38,905 nt of DNA from Bacteroides sp. (GTDB taxonomy: Bacteria; Bacteroidota; Bacteroidia; Bacteroidales; Muribaculaceae), in contig JAAVEO010000041.1 of the NCBI GenBank assembly GCA_014801225.1, forward strand, positions 1-38,905, given 5' to 3'. The position numbers and the translations under genes were made by a program. The notes under the pieces are model-generated. The model ran no database searches and was not told where the DNA came from. It saw only the letters and a program-made list of their open reading frames with translations. Within the stretch, counting starts at the first letter, position 1; each line of letters opens with the position of its first letter. Positions 17,205 through 26,101 of the stretch are shown here, piece by piece.

Positions 17205-18248
17205 TTATCCGGCTACCGTAGAATTAATCTCGCCGGGATGAAGCTGCATTGTGGCACAATGCAGAGAGCCGTGCTGACGCAGAAGAGTGCGGCAGTCGAT
17301 ACCAACCACTTTCTTATCCGGGAAAGCTATTCTTACAGTCTGCATAGCCAGACGGTCATTGTCAGGCTGATTGTAAGTAGGCATGAAAATAACATTATCA
17401 GTCACGAGATAGTTGGCGTATGTGGCCGGTATCCTCTCCCCTTCGGGAGAATATACCGGAGACGGAAGAGGAAGCTCCACGAGGTTGTACGGTTCGCCCG
17501 CCACGGTACGGAACATTGTAAGCTGAGCCCTCATCTTCAGAAGCTCTTCGAAGTGAGAGTCGTCCATATCGCGACATCCCGTGAAAAGAATAGTATCGTT
17601 GGGAGCTATTCTCGCAAGAGTGTCGATATGCGAATCGGTATCATCACCGTAAAGAGCTCCATAGTCGAGCCAAAGCACATGGTCAACCCCCAGACGGTCG
17701 TGAAGAATCACATTGAGTTCGCTACGACTCTTACCGCCATTGCGATTGGGGGAACAGAGGCAACGGGACGTTGTGAGCAGAGTACCTTCTCCATCGGTCT
17801 CCACCGAACCACCCTCAAGCACGAAATCCCGCTCATTACGATATTGTGCCGGTTCGATAATAAACCGCTCCGACAGACGCAAATTAACAAGATTATCTTT
17901 ATCGGAGGCGAATTTGAGTCCCCAGCCGTTAAATCCGAAATCAAGAGCGCGGATAGAGTCGCCCTTCTCAATAGCGAGCGGACCATAGTCGCGCGTCCAA
18001 GTATCGTTATACTCCATCTCTATCAGAGAAAGGAGATTTTCCGGACATCCTGAAAGGAGGTCACGTGCATCCTCACGGTCGGGGCACAGCAGAATCACGT
18101 GGACACCCTCACCCGTTAAAGCCTCGATGATACGGCGGTATTGATCGCGGGCCTCTTCAAGGATATATTCCCAGTCGGTATTCTCATGCGGAAGCGCCAT
18201 GAGAACAGCGCATTGCGCTTCCCATTCGGCAAGAAATCGCTTGGTCAT
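17205..18248 (-). CDS. aguA: Agmatine deiminase
   Basis: This enzyme hydrolyses agmatine to N-carbamoylputrescine and ammonia, the first step of the pathway finished by aguB downstream. It belongs to the peptidyl-arginine-deiminase-like family: NDTWTRDYGPLAIE, then FVLEGGSVETDGEGTLLTT, then DTDSHIDTLARI, and near the end GSLHCATMQLHPGE with the catalytic Cys at about residue 331. The open frame extends to 18425, but the ATG at 18248 (MTKRFLAEWEAQCAVLMALPH) matches the family start and gives 347 aa. It is divergent from the DUF1599 gene. Confidence 0.94.
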   Translation of the reverse strand: MTKRFLAEWEAQCAVLMALPHENTDWEYILEEARDQYRRIIEALTGEGVHVILLCPDREDARDLLSGCPENLLSLIEMEYNDTWTRDYGPLAIEKGDSIRALDFGFNGWGLKFASDKDNLVNLRLSERFIIEPAQYRNERDFVLEGGSVETDGEGTLLTTSRCLCSPNRNGGKSRSELNVILHDRLGVDHVLWLDYGALYGDDTDSHIDTLARIAPNDTILFTGCRDMDDSHFEELLKMRAQLTMFRTVAGEPYNLVELPLPSPVYSPEGERIPATYANYLVTDNVIFMPTYNQPDNDRLAMQTVRIAFPDKKVVGIDCRTLLRQHGSLHCATMQLHPGEINSTVAG

Positions 18249-18394
18249 TTCTTTCTTCTTATTAGTTTCTTGTTGGCCGAGGAGATGACGGGCAAACGTT
18301 TCCGACCCCCACAAAAGGGAAGAAACTGACCCGAATCGGAGTATAAAATTAGAAAGAAAAAAGGAAGTATGAAAGTTCTGAGCGTTTTTTTTGC

Positions 18395-18402
18395 TAATTT
18401 CG
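18395..18402 (+). promoter_or_regulatory. Possible -7 box for the DUF1599-MauE operon
   Basis: TAATTTCG has one mismatch to TAnnTTTG and lies 30 bp before the ATG at 18432. It supports that ATG over the in-frame one at 18369, which would lie upstream of the transcription start. No clear -33 element. Confidence 0.4.
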
Positions 18403-18431
18403 CACTCAGAATCAGAAAACACCATACAGAA

Positions 18432-19013
18432 ATGACTACAGAAACAAATACCGACACTGAAAAGACTCTCTCCACTCCCCGGCGTGACACAGGCCGAGAA
18501 TTTGCGGAAGCAATCGGGAGATGCCGTGATATCTATAGCAAGAAACTCAAAGATTACGGTACATCATGGAGAGTGATGCGTCCCACAAGTCTCACCGACC
18601 AAATTTTCATAAAAGCCCGACGCATCCGCACTATCGAAGAGACAGGTGACGCTCATGTGGACGAAGGGATCGAACCGGAATTCATCGCAATCGTCAACTA
18701 TTGCGCCATAGCACTGATACAGCTCTCACTCGGCACCGGCGAACCGATCACTTCCGAGGAGGCTCTTGCCCTTTATGACAGAGAGCTGGAGGAATCGACG
18801 GCCTTGATGCGTAATAAAAACCATGACTATGATGAGGCCTGGCGTCAGATGCGGGTGACCAGCTTTACGGATATCATTCTTCAGAAGCTCTACCGCACAC
18901 GCGAGATCGAGGATAATTGCGGTAAAACACTCATCAGCGAGGGGATAGACGCCAACTACCGCGACATGATAAATTATGCACTTTTCGCCCTTATTCGTCT
19001 TAACGAGAAATGA
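18432..19013 (+). CDS. DUF1599 domain protein (two tandem copies)
   Basis: A 193-aa soluble protein made of two related halves. The first is DIYSKKLKDYGTSWRVMR, TSLTDQIFIKARRIRTIEE, then EGIEPEFIAIVNYCAIALIQL. The second is MRNKNHDYDEAWRQMR, TSFTDIILQKLYRTREIED, then EGIDANYRDMINYALFALIRL. This is the DUF1599 (nucleotide-modification-associated) pattern; biochemical function is unknown to me. The ATG at 18432 is preferred over 18369 because a -7-like box lies between. Its stop overlaps the next ATG by four bases (ATGA), so it is translationally coupled to the MauE-like gene. I recall this pair being adjacent in Bacteroides genomes as well, unchecked. Confidence 0.85.
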   Translation: MTTETNTDTEKTLSTPRRDTGREFAEAIGRCRDIYSKKLKDYGTSWRVMRPTSLTDQIFIKARRIRTIEETGDAHVDEGIEPEFIAIVNYCAIALIQLSLGTGEPITSEEALALYDRELEESTALMRNKNHDYDEAWRQMRVTSFTDIILQKLYRTREIEDNCGKTLISEGIDANYRDMINYALFALIRLNEK

Positions 19014-20350
19014 AACCGGAATCACTGAGTCTCCCCACCGGGAGATGGACCGGATGGGTCACCTGGATTATACGCATTCTGACCGGCGCCGTATTTCTCT
19101 ATTCAGGCTTCGTAAAAGCGGTAGACCCCTGGGGGACACTATATAAATTTGATGATTATCTTGCCGCGATGGGGCTTGAAATATGGCCAAATCTCGTGCT
19201 TTGCGGAGTCTTCATGCTCTGCGCTTTGGAATTCTTGCTGGGCGCGTTCCTTGTGCTCGGATGTTTCAGGCGTGCCACACCTATATGCACCCTCGCCTTC
19301 ATGTGTGTGATGTTGCCGCTGACGCTATGGATCGCCATGAGTGATCCTGTGGCCGACTGCGGATGCTTCGGAGATGCTCTTGTCATTTCTAATTGGGCCA
19401 CATTCTGGAAGAATGTGGTGTTAGGGGCTTTTACATTGTGGCTCGTGGCTTACAATCGTAAATCCGGCTGGATTGTTACTCCGGCCCTGCAATGGATAGC
19501 ATTTGTAATCACCGGAATCTTTATCGTCTGTATAGAACTCTTAGGTTATAATTACCAACCACTTATCGATTTCCGACCGTATGCTGACGGCACTACTCTT
19601 TTCGAAAGCGAAAGTGATGTTGAGGAGCATAGCGACGGTGCTACATTTGTATTTACCTACGAAAAGAATGGGGTAAAGAGAGATTTTAGCGAAGATGATG
19701 AACTGCCCGATGAAGCCGACGGTTGGAACTTTGTCGAAAGGAAAGAGATCTCATCTCCCGAAACATCCAAATCAATAAAGACCGGGAAGGATGATAAAAA
19801 TTTCCGGATATGGGATGAGCACGGAGATGAGGATATCACATCGGATATCGCCGATGACGGAATGGCTCGCAAACTGTTTATCTTCATGCCCGACCTGACA
19901 AAAGTGAGTATCGCTTCATCCTATAAAATCAACTCCCTTAATTCCTGGGCTGAGAAAAACGGAATCGAGATGATGGCGGTGGTAGCCGGCGATGAGGGTG
20001 AGATCTCCAGATGGAAAGATCTTTCAATGGCCGAATATCCTCTCTACACAGCTGATGACACGGCAATCAAAGAAGTGGTAAGGGGGAATCCGGCAGTAGT
20101 CTATGTGGCTGATGACACCATACGTTGGAAAAGTACGCTCAAAACGATCGAGATCGATGATTTCCTTGCTCCGGGCACTTCGAGCGACCCTATGAGTTTC
20201 GGTCGAGACAATCAGATGATACTTCGCAATCTGATTATGATTTTTCTGGCGATGACAACCGTGCTTATCGCCTGCTCATTTCTACCGAAACTCGGAAAGA
20301 TTTACGGTAATAAAAAGAAGATAAACGTGAAGGATGCGGAGTTGAAATAA
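19010..20350 (+). CDS. MauE/DoxX-like membrane protein with soluble C-terminal domain (BT_3928-type)
   Basis: 446 aa. About five membrane helices lie in residues 14-180, with the conserved DCGCFGD loop (Cys117, Cys119) typical of MauE/DoxX redox membrane proteins. A charged soluble region (about 190-405) follows and looks like a degenerate thioredoxin fold: KLFIFMPDL, a GNPAVVYVADD strand and no CXXC. The last helix is near 408-428. The topology suggests quinone- or thiol-linked redox chemistry at the inner membrane, but the substrate is unknown. It overlaps the DUF1599 gene by 4 bp and is the last gene of that unit; it converges on the MerR gene with 33 bp between. Confidence 0.85.
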   Translation: MKPESLSLPTGRWTGWVTWIIRILTGAVFLYSGFVKAVDPWGTLYKFDDYLAAMGLEIWPNLVLCGVFMLCALEFLLGAFLVLGCFRRATPICTLAFMCVMLPLTLWIAMSDPVADCGCFGDALVISNWATFWKNVVLGAFTLWLVAYNRKSGWIVTPALQWIAFVITGIFIVCIELLGYNYQPLIDFRPYADGTTLFESESDVEEHSDGATFVFTYEKNGVKRDFSEDDELPDEADGWNFVERKEISSPETSKSIKTGKDDKNFRIWDEHGDEDITSDIADDGMARKLFIFMPDLTKVSIASSYKINSLNSWAEKNGIEMMAVVAGDEGEISRWKDLSMAEYPLYTADDTAIKEVVRGNPAVVYVADDTIRWKSTLKTIEIDDFLAPGTSSDPMSFGRDNQMILRNLIMIFLAMTTVLIACSFLPKLGKIYGNKKKINVKDAELK

Positions 20351-20383
20351 GTCACATCTCATATACAATGATGAGTTCCGGTC

Positions 20384-20716
20384 TTAACGACGTTTGGTGA
20401 GAGCGCCAAGCATATTCTCGAGCTCCGATCGCACTTTCTCGAGTTTGGAAATCATATCCACACGTCGTGATACATTGTCTGAGCTAAGACGAAGTCTCTC
20501 TCGGGCGGCTTCTATCTTCAACCCTTCATCTTTAAGCAGATAGCGGATGATTTTCAGTTTTTCAATATCTGCGGGTGTATAGTATCTGATATTGGTGGAG
20601 CTTCGCCGAGGTGAACATTCGGGAAACTCCTTTTCCCAATAACGTAATGTTGTGGCCGGGATGTCAAGCATCTCGGCCACATCCTTTATCTTATAATAGA
20701 GTTTATCGGTATCCAT
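20384..20716 (-). CDS. MerR family transcriptional regulator
   Basis: A 110-aa protein with a MerR-type winged helix at the N-terminus (YYKIKDVAEMLDIPATTLRYWEKEF, then NIRYYTPADIEKLKIIRYLL), followed by a short coiled coil (EKVRSELENMLGALTKRR) and no effector domain or metal-binding Cys. The frame is open to 20755, but the ATG at 20716 gives the standard start. It lies 16 bp downstream of the M23 peptidase gene on the same strand, so the two are likely co-transcribed. Single-domain MerR proteins of this kind are common in Bacteroidetes; the target is unknown. Confidence 0.88.
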   Translation of the reverse strand: MDTDKLYYKIKDVAEMLDIPATTLRYWEKEFPECSPRRSSTNIRYYTPADIEKLKIIRYLLKDEGLKIEAARERLRLSSDNVSRRVDMISKLEKVRSELENMLGALTKRR

Positions 20717-20732
20717 TTTTATTGATCGGGAA

Positions 20733-21701
20733 TCAGTCCATGACATGACCTGCATTTTCCGCGGCCTGAATCATCTCGGCGTATTGGTCGGGGGTAAGGT
20801 CCATGAAGTAATAGTTTACGGGATTCTGCGGTTCTTCCTTGAAGCGGACTTCATAATGGAGATGCGGACCGGTGGATTTTCCCGAAGATCCAACTTTACC
20901 GACAATCTCTCCACGATGCACCTGCTGACCCTCCTTCACCAGAATTTCGGAAAGATGCGCATATCGGGTAAGATAGTTGTATCCGTGGGCTATATCCACA
21001 CAATTGCCATAACCGCTCTTACGATCGGCTACTTCCACTTTGCCATCAGCGGTAGCGAAGACAGGAGTACCCGTATCGGCCGCGAAATCGAGACCGGCAT
21101 GAAACTTTGTGCTTCCGTATACAGGGTCACGGCGATAACCGTAACCGGACGATACTGTATAGTCGGATATATTTATAGGAAGAATCGACGGGATATGTGC
21201 CAACTTATCCTTTTCTTTTCCGGCGGAATTACGTAATTCGTCAAAAGAGAGAGATTGGGCATAAAGCTGACGGTCGAGAAGATCCATACGCTGTGTCAGC
21301 CGTGTGACAAGGGCGGCATCTGAAAGAGTGGCAAGAGAGCGGTAACGCTTCTCATTGTCAAGTCCGGCAAGACGCTGTCCTTTACCTATGGGATCCATCT
21401 GCATCATCACACGATAGAAATTATCATCGCGGTTCTGAATATTTGCCATCACCTTAAGGGCAGATTGCAGACGACGGTCAAGAATATTGTATTGTGTACG
21501 TAATTGGGCGTTCTCGCGCCGGAGATTTTCCTCAGTAGGAGAATCAAAGCAATAAAAAACAAGGAGATATACACCCACACCGATGACACACCCCAGAAGC
21601 AGAGTGCGGAGCCATGATAGGATCCTCACCTTCGCAGTGGGGAAATACCGTTCGAAATTATCGGTGACTGGATTGTATCTATAAAATATTTTCTTTGCCA
21701 C
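20733..21701 (-). CDS. M23 family (LytM-type) metallopeptidase, membrane-anchored
   Basis: 322 aa from the GTG at 21701. It has one membrane helix (about 27-50), a periplasmic coiled coil (about 55-90) and a complete LytM domain: zinc ligands His201 and Asp205 (KFHAGLDFAAD), then His249 (RYAHLS) and His280/His282 (GPHLHYEVRF). These enzymes cut peptide cross-links in peptidoglycan. The start choice rests on two observations. MAKKIFYRYNP is the family N-terminus, and an exact -7 box lies at 21739-21732, so an upstream TTG at 21734 would fall inside the promoter. It diverges from alaS and is followed by the MerR gene. Confidence 0.92.
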   Translation of the reverse strand: MAKKIFYRYNPVTDNFERYFPTAKVRILSWLRTLLLGCVIGVGVYLLVFYCFDSPTEENLRRENAQLRTQYNILDRRLQSALKVMANIQNRDDNFYRVMMQMDPIGKGQRLAGLDNEKRYRSLATLSDAALVTRLTQRMDLLDRQLYAQSLSFDELRNSAGKEKDKLAHIPSILPINISDYTVSSGYGYRRDPVYGSTKFHAGLDFAADTGTPVFATADGKVEVADRKSGYGNCVDIAHGYNYLTRYAHLSEILVKEGQQVHRGEIVGKVGSSGKSTGPHLHYEVRFKEEPQNPVNYYFMDLTPDQYAEMIQAAENAGHVMD

Positions 21702-21731
21702 GGCACAAAAACATTGATTGAATTCCGTCTG

Positions 21732-21739
21732 CAAAGTTA
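21732..21739 (-). promoter_or_regulatory. -7 promoter box of the M23 peptidase-MerR unit
   Basis: The minus strand reads TAACTTTG (plus strand CAAAGTTA), an exact TAnnTTTG, 30 bp upstream of the GTG start. No clear -33 TTTG is visible; the 11-bp dyad at 21745-21773 occupies that place. Confidence 0.65.
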
Positions 21740-21744
21740 ATAAA

Positions 21745-21773
21745 TTTTGCTTAAGTAAGGTGCTTAAGCAAAA
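21745..21773. promoter_or_regulatory. Perfect 11-bp dyad between divergent promoters (candidate operator)
   Basis: TTTTGCTTAAG (21745-21755) and CTTAAGCAAAA (21763-21773) form a perfect inverted repeat with a 7-bp spacer. It lies between the -7 box of the M23 peptidase unit and that of alaS, covering the -33 area of the former. The position and symmetry fit a binding site for a dimeric regulator; the identity of any regulator is unknown. Confidence 0.5.
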
Positions 21774-21811
21774 AATTCGGTTGGCAACGGGGATAAATCG
21801 TAGTAAATTAT

Positions 21812-21819
21812 TAATTTTG
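21812..21819 (+). promoter_or_regulatory. -7 promoter box of alaS
   Basis: TAATTTTG, an exact TAnnTTTG, about 80 bp before the alaS ATG. No -33 TTTG at the usual 19-21 bp spacing. Confidence 0.6.
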
Positions 21820-21897
21820 CAAGTTCAAAAGCTATTGCAAAAGGCCATAGCGCACATAAAGACAGAATAACATCAAATATCGTCAAGATATCAAGAT

Positions 21898-24519
21898 ATG
21901 ATGACATCTAAAGAGATCAGAGAATCATTCAAGGAATTTTTCCGAGAGAAAGGGCATACCATCGTGCCTTCTGCCCCGATGGTGATTAAAGATGACCCTA
22001 CACTTATGTTCACCAATGCGGGCATGAATCAGTTCAAGGACATTATCCTCGGCAACCGCCCGGCGACAAGCAAGCGTGTGGCTGACAGCCAGAAATGTCT
22101 GCGCGTAAGCGGCAAGCATAACGATTTGGAGGAAGTGGGCCATGATACATACCACCACACTATGTTCGAGATGCTCGGCAACTGGTCGTTTGGTGATTAT
22201 TTCAAAGAGGAAGCCATCAACTGGGCATGGGAATATCTGGTAGATGTGCTCAAACTTGATCCCAACCGCCTTTACGCTACTGTATTCGAGGGATATGCTC
22301 CCGAGGGTCTCGAGCGAGACAACGAGGCTGCGGCTATCTGGGAGCGTCATCTTCCCGCAAGCCACATTATCAATGGCAACCGCCATGACAACTTCTGGGA
22401 GATGGGTGACACGGGTCCGTGCGGACCCTGCTCCGAAATCCATATCGACCTTAGAAGCGATGAAGAGCGTGCCAAAATCGATGGTGCCGAGCTTGTAAAC
22501 AAAGATAATCCGCAGGTAATCGAGATTTGGAATCTCGTATTCATGCAGTATAACCGTAAGGCTGACGGTAGCCTCGAACCTCTTCCCGCCCGTGTTATCG
22601 ACACCGGTATGGGCTTCGAGCGTCTCTGTATGGCTATGCAGGGAAAGAAATCCAACTATGATACAGACGTATTCACTCCTCTTATCGGAGAAATCAGCCG
22701 TCTTTCCGGAAAAGAATACGGTAAGGACGAGAAGGTAGATGTAGCTATGCGTGTGGTAGCTGACCATGTGCGAACTATCGCTTTCTCTATTGCAGACTCA
22801 CAGCTCCCGAGCAATGCCAAGGCAGGATATGTGATTCGCCGTATTCTCCGCCGTGCAGTGCGCTACGCATATACCTTCCTCGATCAGAAAGAAGCGTTCC
22901 TTTATAAACTCGTTGACACCCTCGTCAACCAGATGGGAGAGGCTTATCCCGAGTTGCCGGCTCAGAAAGAGCTTATCAAGAAGGTAATTAAAGAGGAGGA
23001 GGAGAGCTTCTTGCGAACTCTCGATAACGGTATCAAACTGCTTGACGATCTTATGTCCAAGGCTAAAGCCGAGGGTAAGAAGGAGATCAGCGGTAAGGAC
23101 GCTTTCACATTGTATGACACATTCGGTTTCCCTCTCGACCTTACAGAGCTTATCCTTCGTGAGAACGGAATGGATCTTGATCATAAAGGATTTGATGCCG
23201 AGATGCAGAAGCAGAAAGAGCGTGCGCGCAATGCCGCTGCTGTTGAGACCGGCGATTGGGTAATGGTCAACGAGGGAGATCAGACTTTCGTAGGTTATGA
23301 TGCTTCCGAGTGTGACACCCGTATCCTTCGTTACCGCAAAGTGAAGCAAAAAGGCAAAGAGTTTTATCAGATTATCCTTGAGGAGACACCGTTCTATGCC
23401 GAGATGGGTGGTCAGGTAGGCGACCGCGGTTGGCTCACCGGTGCCGACGGAGAGAAAATCGAGATTTTCGATACTAAGAGAGAGAATAATATCGGAGTAC
23501 ATCTCACCCACACCCTTCCCGCCAATTGTGAGGGAGTATTCCATGCGAAGATCGATGAAGATGCTCGTGCCGCGACATCTGCCAATCACTCCGCCACTCA
23601 CCTTATCCATGAGGTTCTTCGCGAACTTCTCGGCACTCACGTAGAGCAGAAAGGTTCGTTTGTATCTCCCGAGGTGCTTCGCTTTGACTTCTCTCATTTC
23701 CAGAAGGTCACTCCCGAGGAGCTTCGCAAAGTGGAGCATATCGTGAATGCCCGCATACGTAAAGCCACTCCCCTTGAGGAGTTCCGCGACACTCCAATCG
23801 CCGAGGCAAAGGCAATGGGAGCAATGGCTCTCTTCGGCGAGAAATATGGCGACAAAGTACGTGTGGTGAAGTTCGGTCCTTCTGTAGAGCTTTGCGGCGG
23901 TACTCATGTGGCCAATACGGGTAATATCGGTATGATCCGTATAGTAAGCGAAAGTTCTATTGCAGCCGGCATACGTCGTATCGAGGCTGTGAGCGGAGCC
24001 GGTGTCGAGAATATGCTTGATGACTTCCAGGATACTATGAAGGAGCTCTCCGGAGTACTCGGAGCATCAGGCGATGTCCGTACTGCCGTGAAGAAAGCCA
24101 TGCAGGAGAATTCCGATCTGAAGCATCAGGTGGAGGAATTCTTCGAGGAGAGAGTGAAGAACATTACTTCCGAGGTGCTTGAGAAAGCAAAGAATATCAA
24201 CGGCACCAAAGTAGCCGTGCTTCTCGGAAGCCGTCTGCCGGATCTCGTGAAGAACGTGGCTTTCGGAGTTCGCAAGAATTCTACCGAGCATACCGTATTC
24301 GTAGGAGCTACCGAGGCAGCCGGAAAACCGCTTCTCACCGTGGCACTTTCCGATGATATGGTGAAGAGCGGACTCAACGCAGGTCAGATAGTACGAGAAG
24401 CCGCAAAACTCATCAAGGGTGGCGGCGGCGGTCAGCCCTTCTTCGCTCAGGCCGGTGGTAAAGATGCCGAAGGTCTCAGCGCCGCATTCGACAAGATCAT
24501 GGAGCTCCTCGCTCTCTGA
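21898..24519 (+). CDS. alaS: Alanine--tRNA ligase
   Basis: 873 aa, the normal length. The N-terminal class II core shows [14 protein letters not shown] and [16 protein letters not shown], plus [13 protein letters not shown]. The editing domain carries the zinc/hydrolytic motifs HSATH (about residues 564-568) and CGGTH (about 666-670). The C-Ala region ends with [14 protein letters not shown]. It charges tRNA-Ala and clears mischarged Ser/Gly-tRNA. The start is ATG-ATG at 21898/21901. Long frames on the opposite strand are shadows of its codon bias. It is a single-gene unit ending in a strong hairpin. Confidence 0.98.
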   Translation: MMTSKEIRESFKEFFREKGHTIVPSAPMVIKDDPTLMFTNAGMNQFKDIILGNRPATSKRVADSQKCLRVSGKHNDLEEVGHDTYHHTMFEMLGNWSFGDYFKEEAINWAWEYLVDVLKLDPNRLYATVFEGYAPEGLERDNEAAAIWERHLPASHIINGNRHDNFWEMGDTGPCGPCSEIHIDLRSDEERAKIDGAELVNKDNPQVIEIWNLVFMQYNRKADGSLEPLPARVIDTGMGFERLCMAMQGKKSNYDTDVFTPLIGEISRLSGKEYGKDEKVDVAMRVVADHVRTIAFSIADSQLPSNAKAGYVIRRILRRAVRYAYTFLDQKEAFLYKLVDTLVNQMGEAYPELPAQKELIKKVIKEEEESFLRTLDNGIKLLDDLMSKAKAEGKKEISGKDAFTLYDTFGFPLDLTELILRENGMDLDHKGFDAEMQKQKERARNAAAVETGDWVMVNEGDQTFVGYDASECDTRILRYRKVKQKGKEFYQIILEETPFYAEMGGQVGDRGWLTGADGEKIEIFDTKRENNIGVHLTHTLPANCEGVFHAKIDEDARAATSANHSATHLIHEVLRELLGTHVEQKGSFVSPEVLRFDFSHFQKVTPEELRKVEHIVNARIRKATPLEEFRDTPIAEAKAMGAMALFGEKYGDKVRVVKFGPSVELCGGTHVANTGNIGMIRIVSESSIAAGIRRIEAVSGAGVENMLDDFQDTMKELSGVLGASGDVRTAVKKAMQENSDLKHQVEEFFEERVKNITSEVLEKAKNINGTKVAVLLGSRLPDLVKNVAFGVRKNSTEHTVFVGATEAAGKPLLTVALSDDMVKSGLNAGQIVREAAKLIKGGGGGQPFFAQAGGKDAEGLSAAFDKIMELLAL

Positions 24520-24529
24520 TCCCATCCCC

Positions 24530-24587
24530 ATACTAACAGCAAAGGCTGTTTCGGACTTGGGTCCGAAACAGCCTTTGCCATTAGTAT
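24530..24587 (+). terminator. Very strong hairpin after alaS, probably bidirectional
   Basis: An 18-bp perfect stem, GCAAAGGCTGTTTCGGAC (24539-24556) with its complement at 24561-24578, and a TTGG loop. A 2x2 internal mismatch is followed by a further 7-bp stem, ATACTAA (24530-24536) with TTAGTAT (24581-24587). There is no U-tract. It lies between the convergent alaS and AAA ATPase genes and could serve both. Confidence 0.88.
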
Positions 24588-24656
24588 CCCATTCTTGAGA
24601 TATCCTCCAAACCAAGCAACTGCCTGTGACACTCAGAGGATTGTAGACCCAAGAGA

Positions 24657-26054
24657 CTATGGAGTCAATAAACTTAAATCAATATCCGGAATTACAGAAT
24701 CTTTGATTTCATCCTTTATAAGAAAACCCATATATAATGGAATGGTCAGGACTTCTCCCTTACGTCCTACATTATATTGCCCCAACTTAATCGCTTGATT
24801 GACATGATAGACCCCTTTATTCTTGAGTGCCGTATTCATGCTCTTTGCTTTTCCGGTCTTAGCTTTAACTTCTATAAGGACACATTCTCCTTTAAATCTT
24901 ACTAAGAAATCTAATTCAAGGCCACTATCTTTATGAAAGTAGTATAGTTTCTGACCGGACTTACATAAAAAGTCTGCCATTAGATTTTCAAATATTGCTC
25001 CTTTGTATCCCAGAAGATTGCCTTTCAGAATATCTGCTTGAGTCCCATAATCAAGCATCCCCATAAGCACACCTATATCCGTTGTATAAACTTTAAAGCA
25101 ATCTTCAATCGCGTTACCGCTCAACGGAAGTTCGGTGATAGTGGTATTATAACATCTCTCCACAATACCTGCATCCTCCAGCCATTGAAGACTACCCTTA
25201 TATTGTGATGATCTACCACCTTTTCTTACTATAGAGTATTGAAATTTTTTATTTTCTTTTGCTAATTGTTTTGGTATAGACTCAAAACACTCCCGGATAT
25301 GTGGCTTATCCGAGTCATCAGCATATTTCACCATATCCTCTTCATATTCGGCCAAAAGAGTTCGCTGCTTCTGATAGATCATGCCAATATTCTTAGTTTC
25401 AAGAAAACAATTCACGACTTCCGGCAGACCTCCTACTATAATATATCTATACAACAACTCCATCATTGCCTTATGAATTCCTTCCGGGACCACGGATTCG
25501 TTCACAAAACACGATTTAACAGTGTCTATTACCTGAGTTCCAACACCGTTCGCCCATAAGAATTCCTCAAAGTCCAAGGGGTACATGTCCACTATGGTTT
25601 CAAATCCAACCGGTACCGAATCTACTCCTTCATTTTCATCATTCTCTTTTTTATGCTTACCATACCCCTTTACTCCTAAAAGAGATCCAGTAGCAATAAC
25701 ATCAAAACGGCCGTCCAGCTTAAAAGATTTCAGAGCAGTTCTGGCCTCTTTGCATTCTTGAATCTCATCCAAAATTATACACGTTTTCTTATTAATGAAG
25801 CGAGAGTCAGGAATAAGAGCCGAAAGGTTAAGAATGATGGTGTCTACATCAAGATTTCCCTTGAAAGCCGATTTCTTATCGGGTTCAAGGAGAAAATTCA
25901 TATATACCACACTCTGGTAATTAGCCTTTGCGAATTTTTTGACAATAAAAGTCTTACCGCATTGACGAACCCCTTTTATTACCAGCGGTTTTCTATCTTC
26001 ATCCTGTTTCCACTCTGATAAATACGTCTCAATCTTTCTTCTAAGCATCTTCAA
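24657..26054 (-). CDS. AAA family ATPase with DUF4143 C-terminal domain
   Basis: A 465-aa protein with Walker A GVRQCGKT (28-35), Walker B CIILDEIQE (92-100) and the sensor-like VIATGSLLG. The C-terminal part has the DUF4143 layout ending in a nuclease-like strand pattern (LELDFLVRFKGECVLIEVKAKTGKA: Asp ... Glu-x-Lys). This is a widespread, often multicopy family in Bacteroidetes; no defined function is agreed. The GC content is visibly lower than in alaS or lipA, and an array of 33-bp repeats lies directly upstream, both suggesting a mobile or recently acquired gene. The start is ATG at 26054, with 26048 as an alternative. It is convergent with alaS. Confidence 0.92.
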   Translation of the reverse strand: MKMLRRKIETYLSEWKQDEDRKPLVIKGVRQCGKTFIVKKFAKANYQSVVYMNFLLEPDKKSAFKGNLDVDTIILNLSALIPDSRFINKKTCIILDEIQECKEARTALKSFKLDGRFDVIATGSLLGVKGYGKHKKENDENEGVDSVPVGFETIVDMYPLDFEEFLWANGVGTQVIDTVKSCFVNESVVPEGIHKAMMELLYRYIIVGGLPEVVNCFLETKNIGMIYQKQRTLLAEYEEDMVKYADDSDKPHIRECFESIPKQLAKENKKFQYSIVRKGGRSSQYKGSLQWLEDAGIVERCYNTTITELPLSGNAIEDCFKVYTTDIGVLMGMLDYGTQADILKGNLLGYKGAIFENLMADFLCKSGQKLYYFHKDSGLELDFLVRFKGECVLIEVKAKTGKAKSMNTALKNKGVYHVNQAIKLGQYNVGRKGEVLTIPLYMGFLIKDEIKDSVIPDIDLSLLTP

Positions 26055-26069
26055 TATGATTTTATTTCA

Positions 26070-26101
26070 CAAAATTACACTTTTTTAAGCGAAAAAACAA
26101 G
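26070..26101 (-). promoter_or_regulatory. Promoter of the AAA ATPase gene
   Basis: The minus strand has TAATTTTG (plus CAAAATTA, 26070-26077) as an exact -7 box, with CTTG (plus CAAG, 26098-26101) 20 bp upstream as a -33-like element. The ATG at 26054 is 16 bp after the box. The promoter overlaps the first, most degenerate unit of the 33-bp repeat array. Confidence 0.65.

Noticed and set aside
21702..21734. A TTG start at 21734 for the M23 peptidase
   Set aside because: It would lie inside the -7 promoter box; the GTG at 21701 gives the family's usual N-terminus.
21925..24615. Long open frames on the strand opposite alaS (up to 369 aa)
   Set aside because: They follow from the codon bias of alaS, have no recognisable domains or promoters and overlap each other; alaS itself is unambiguous.
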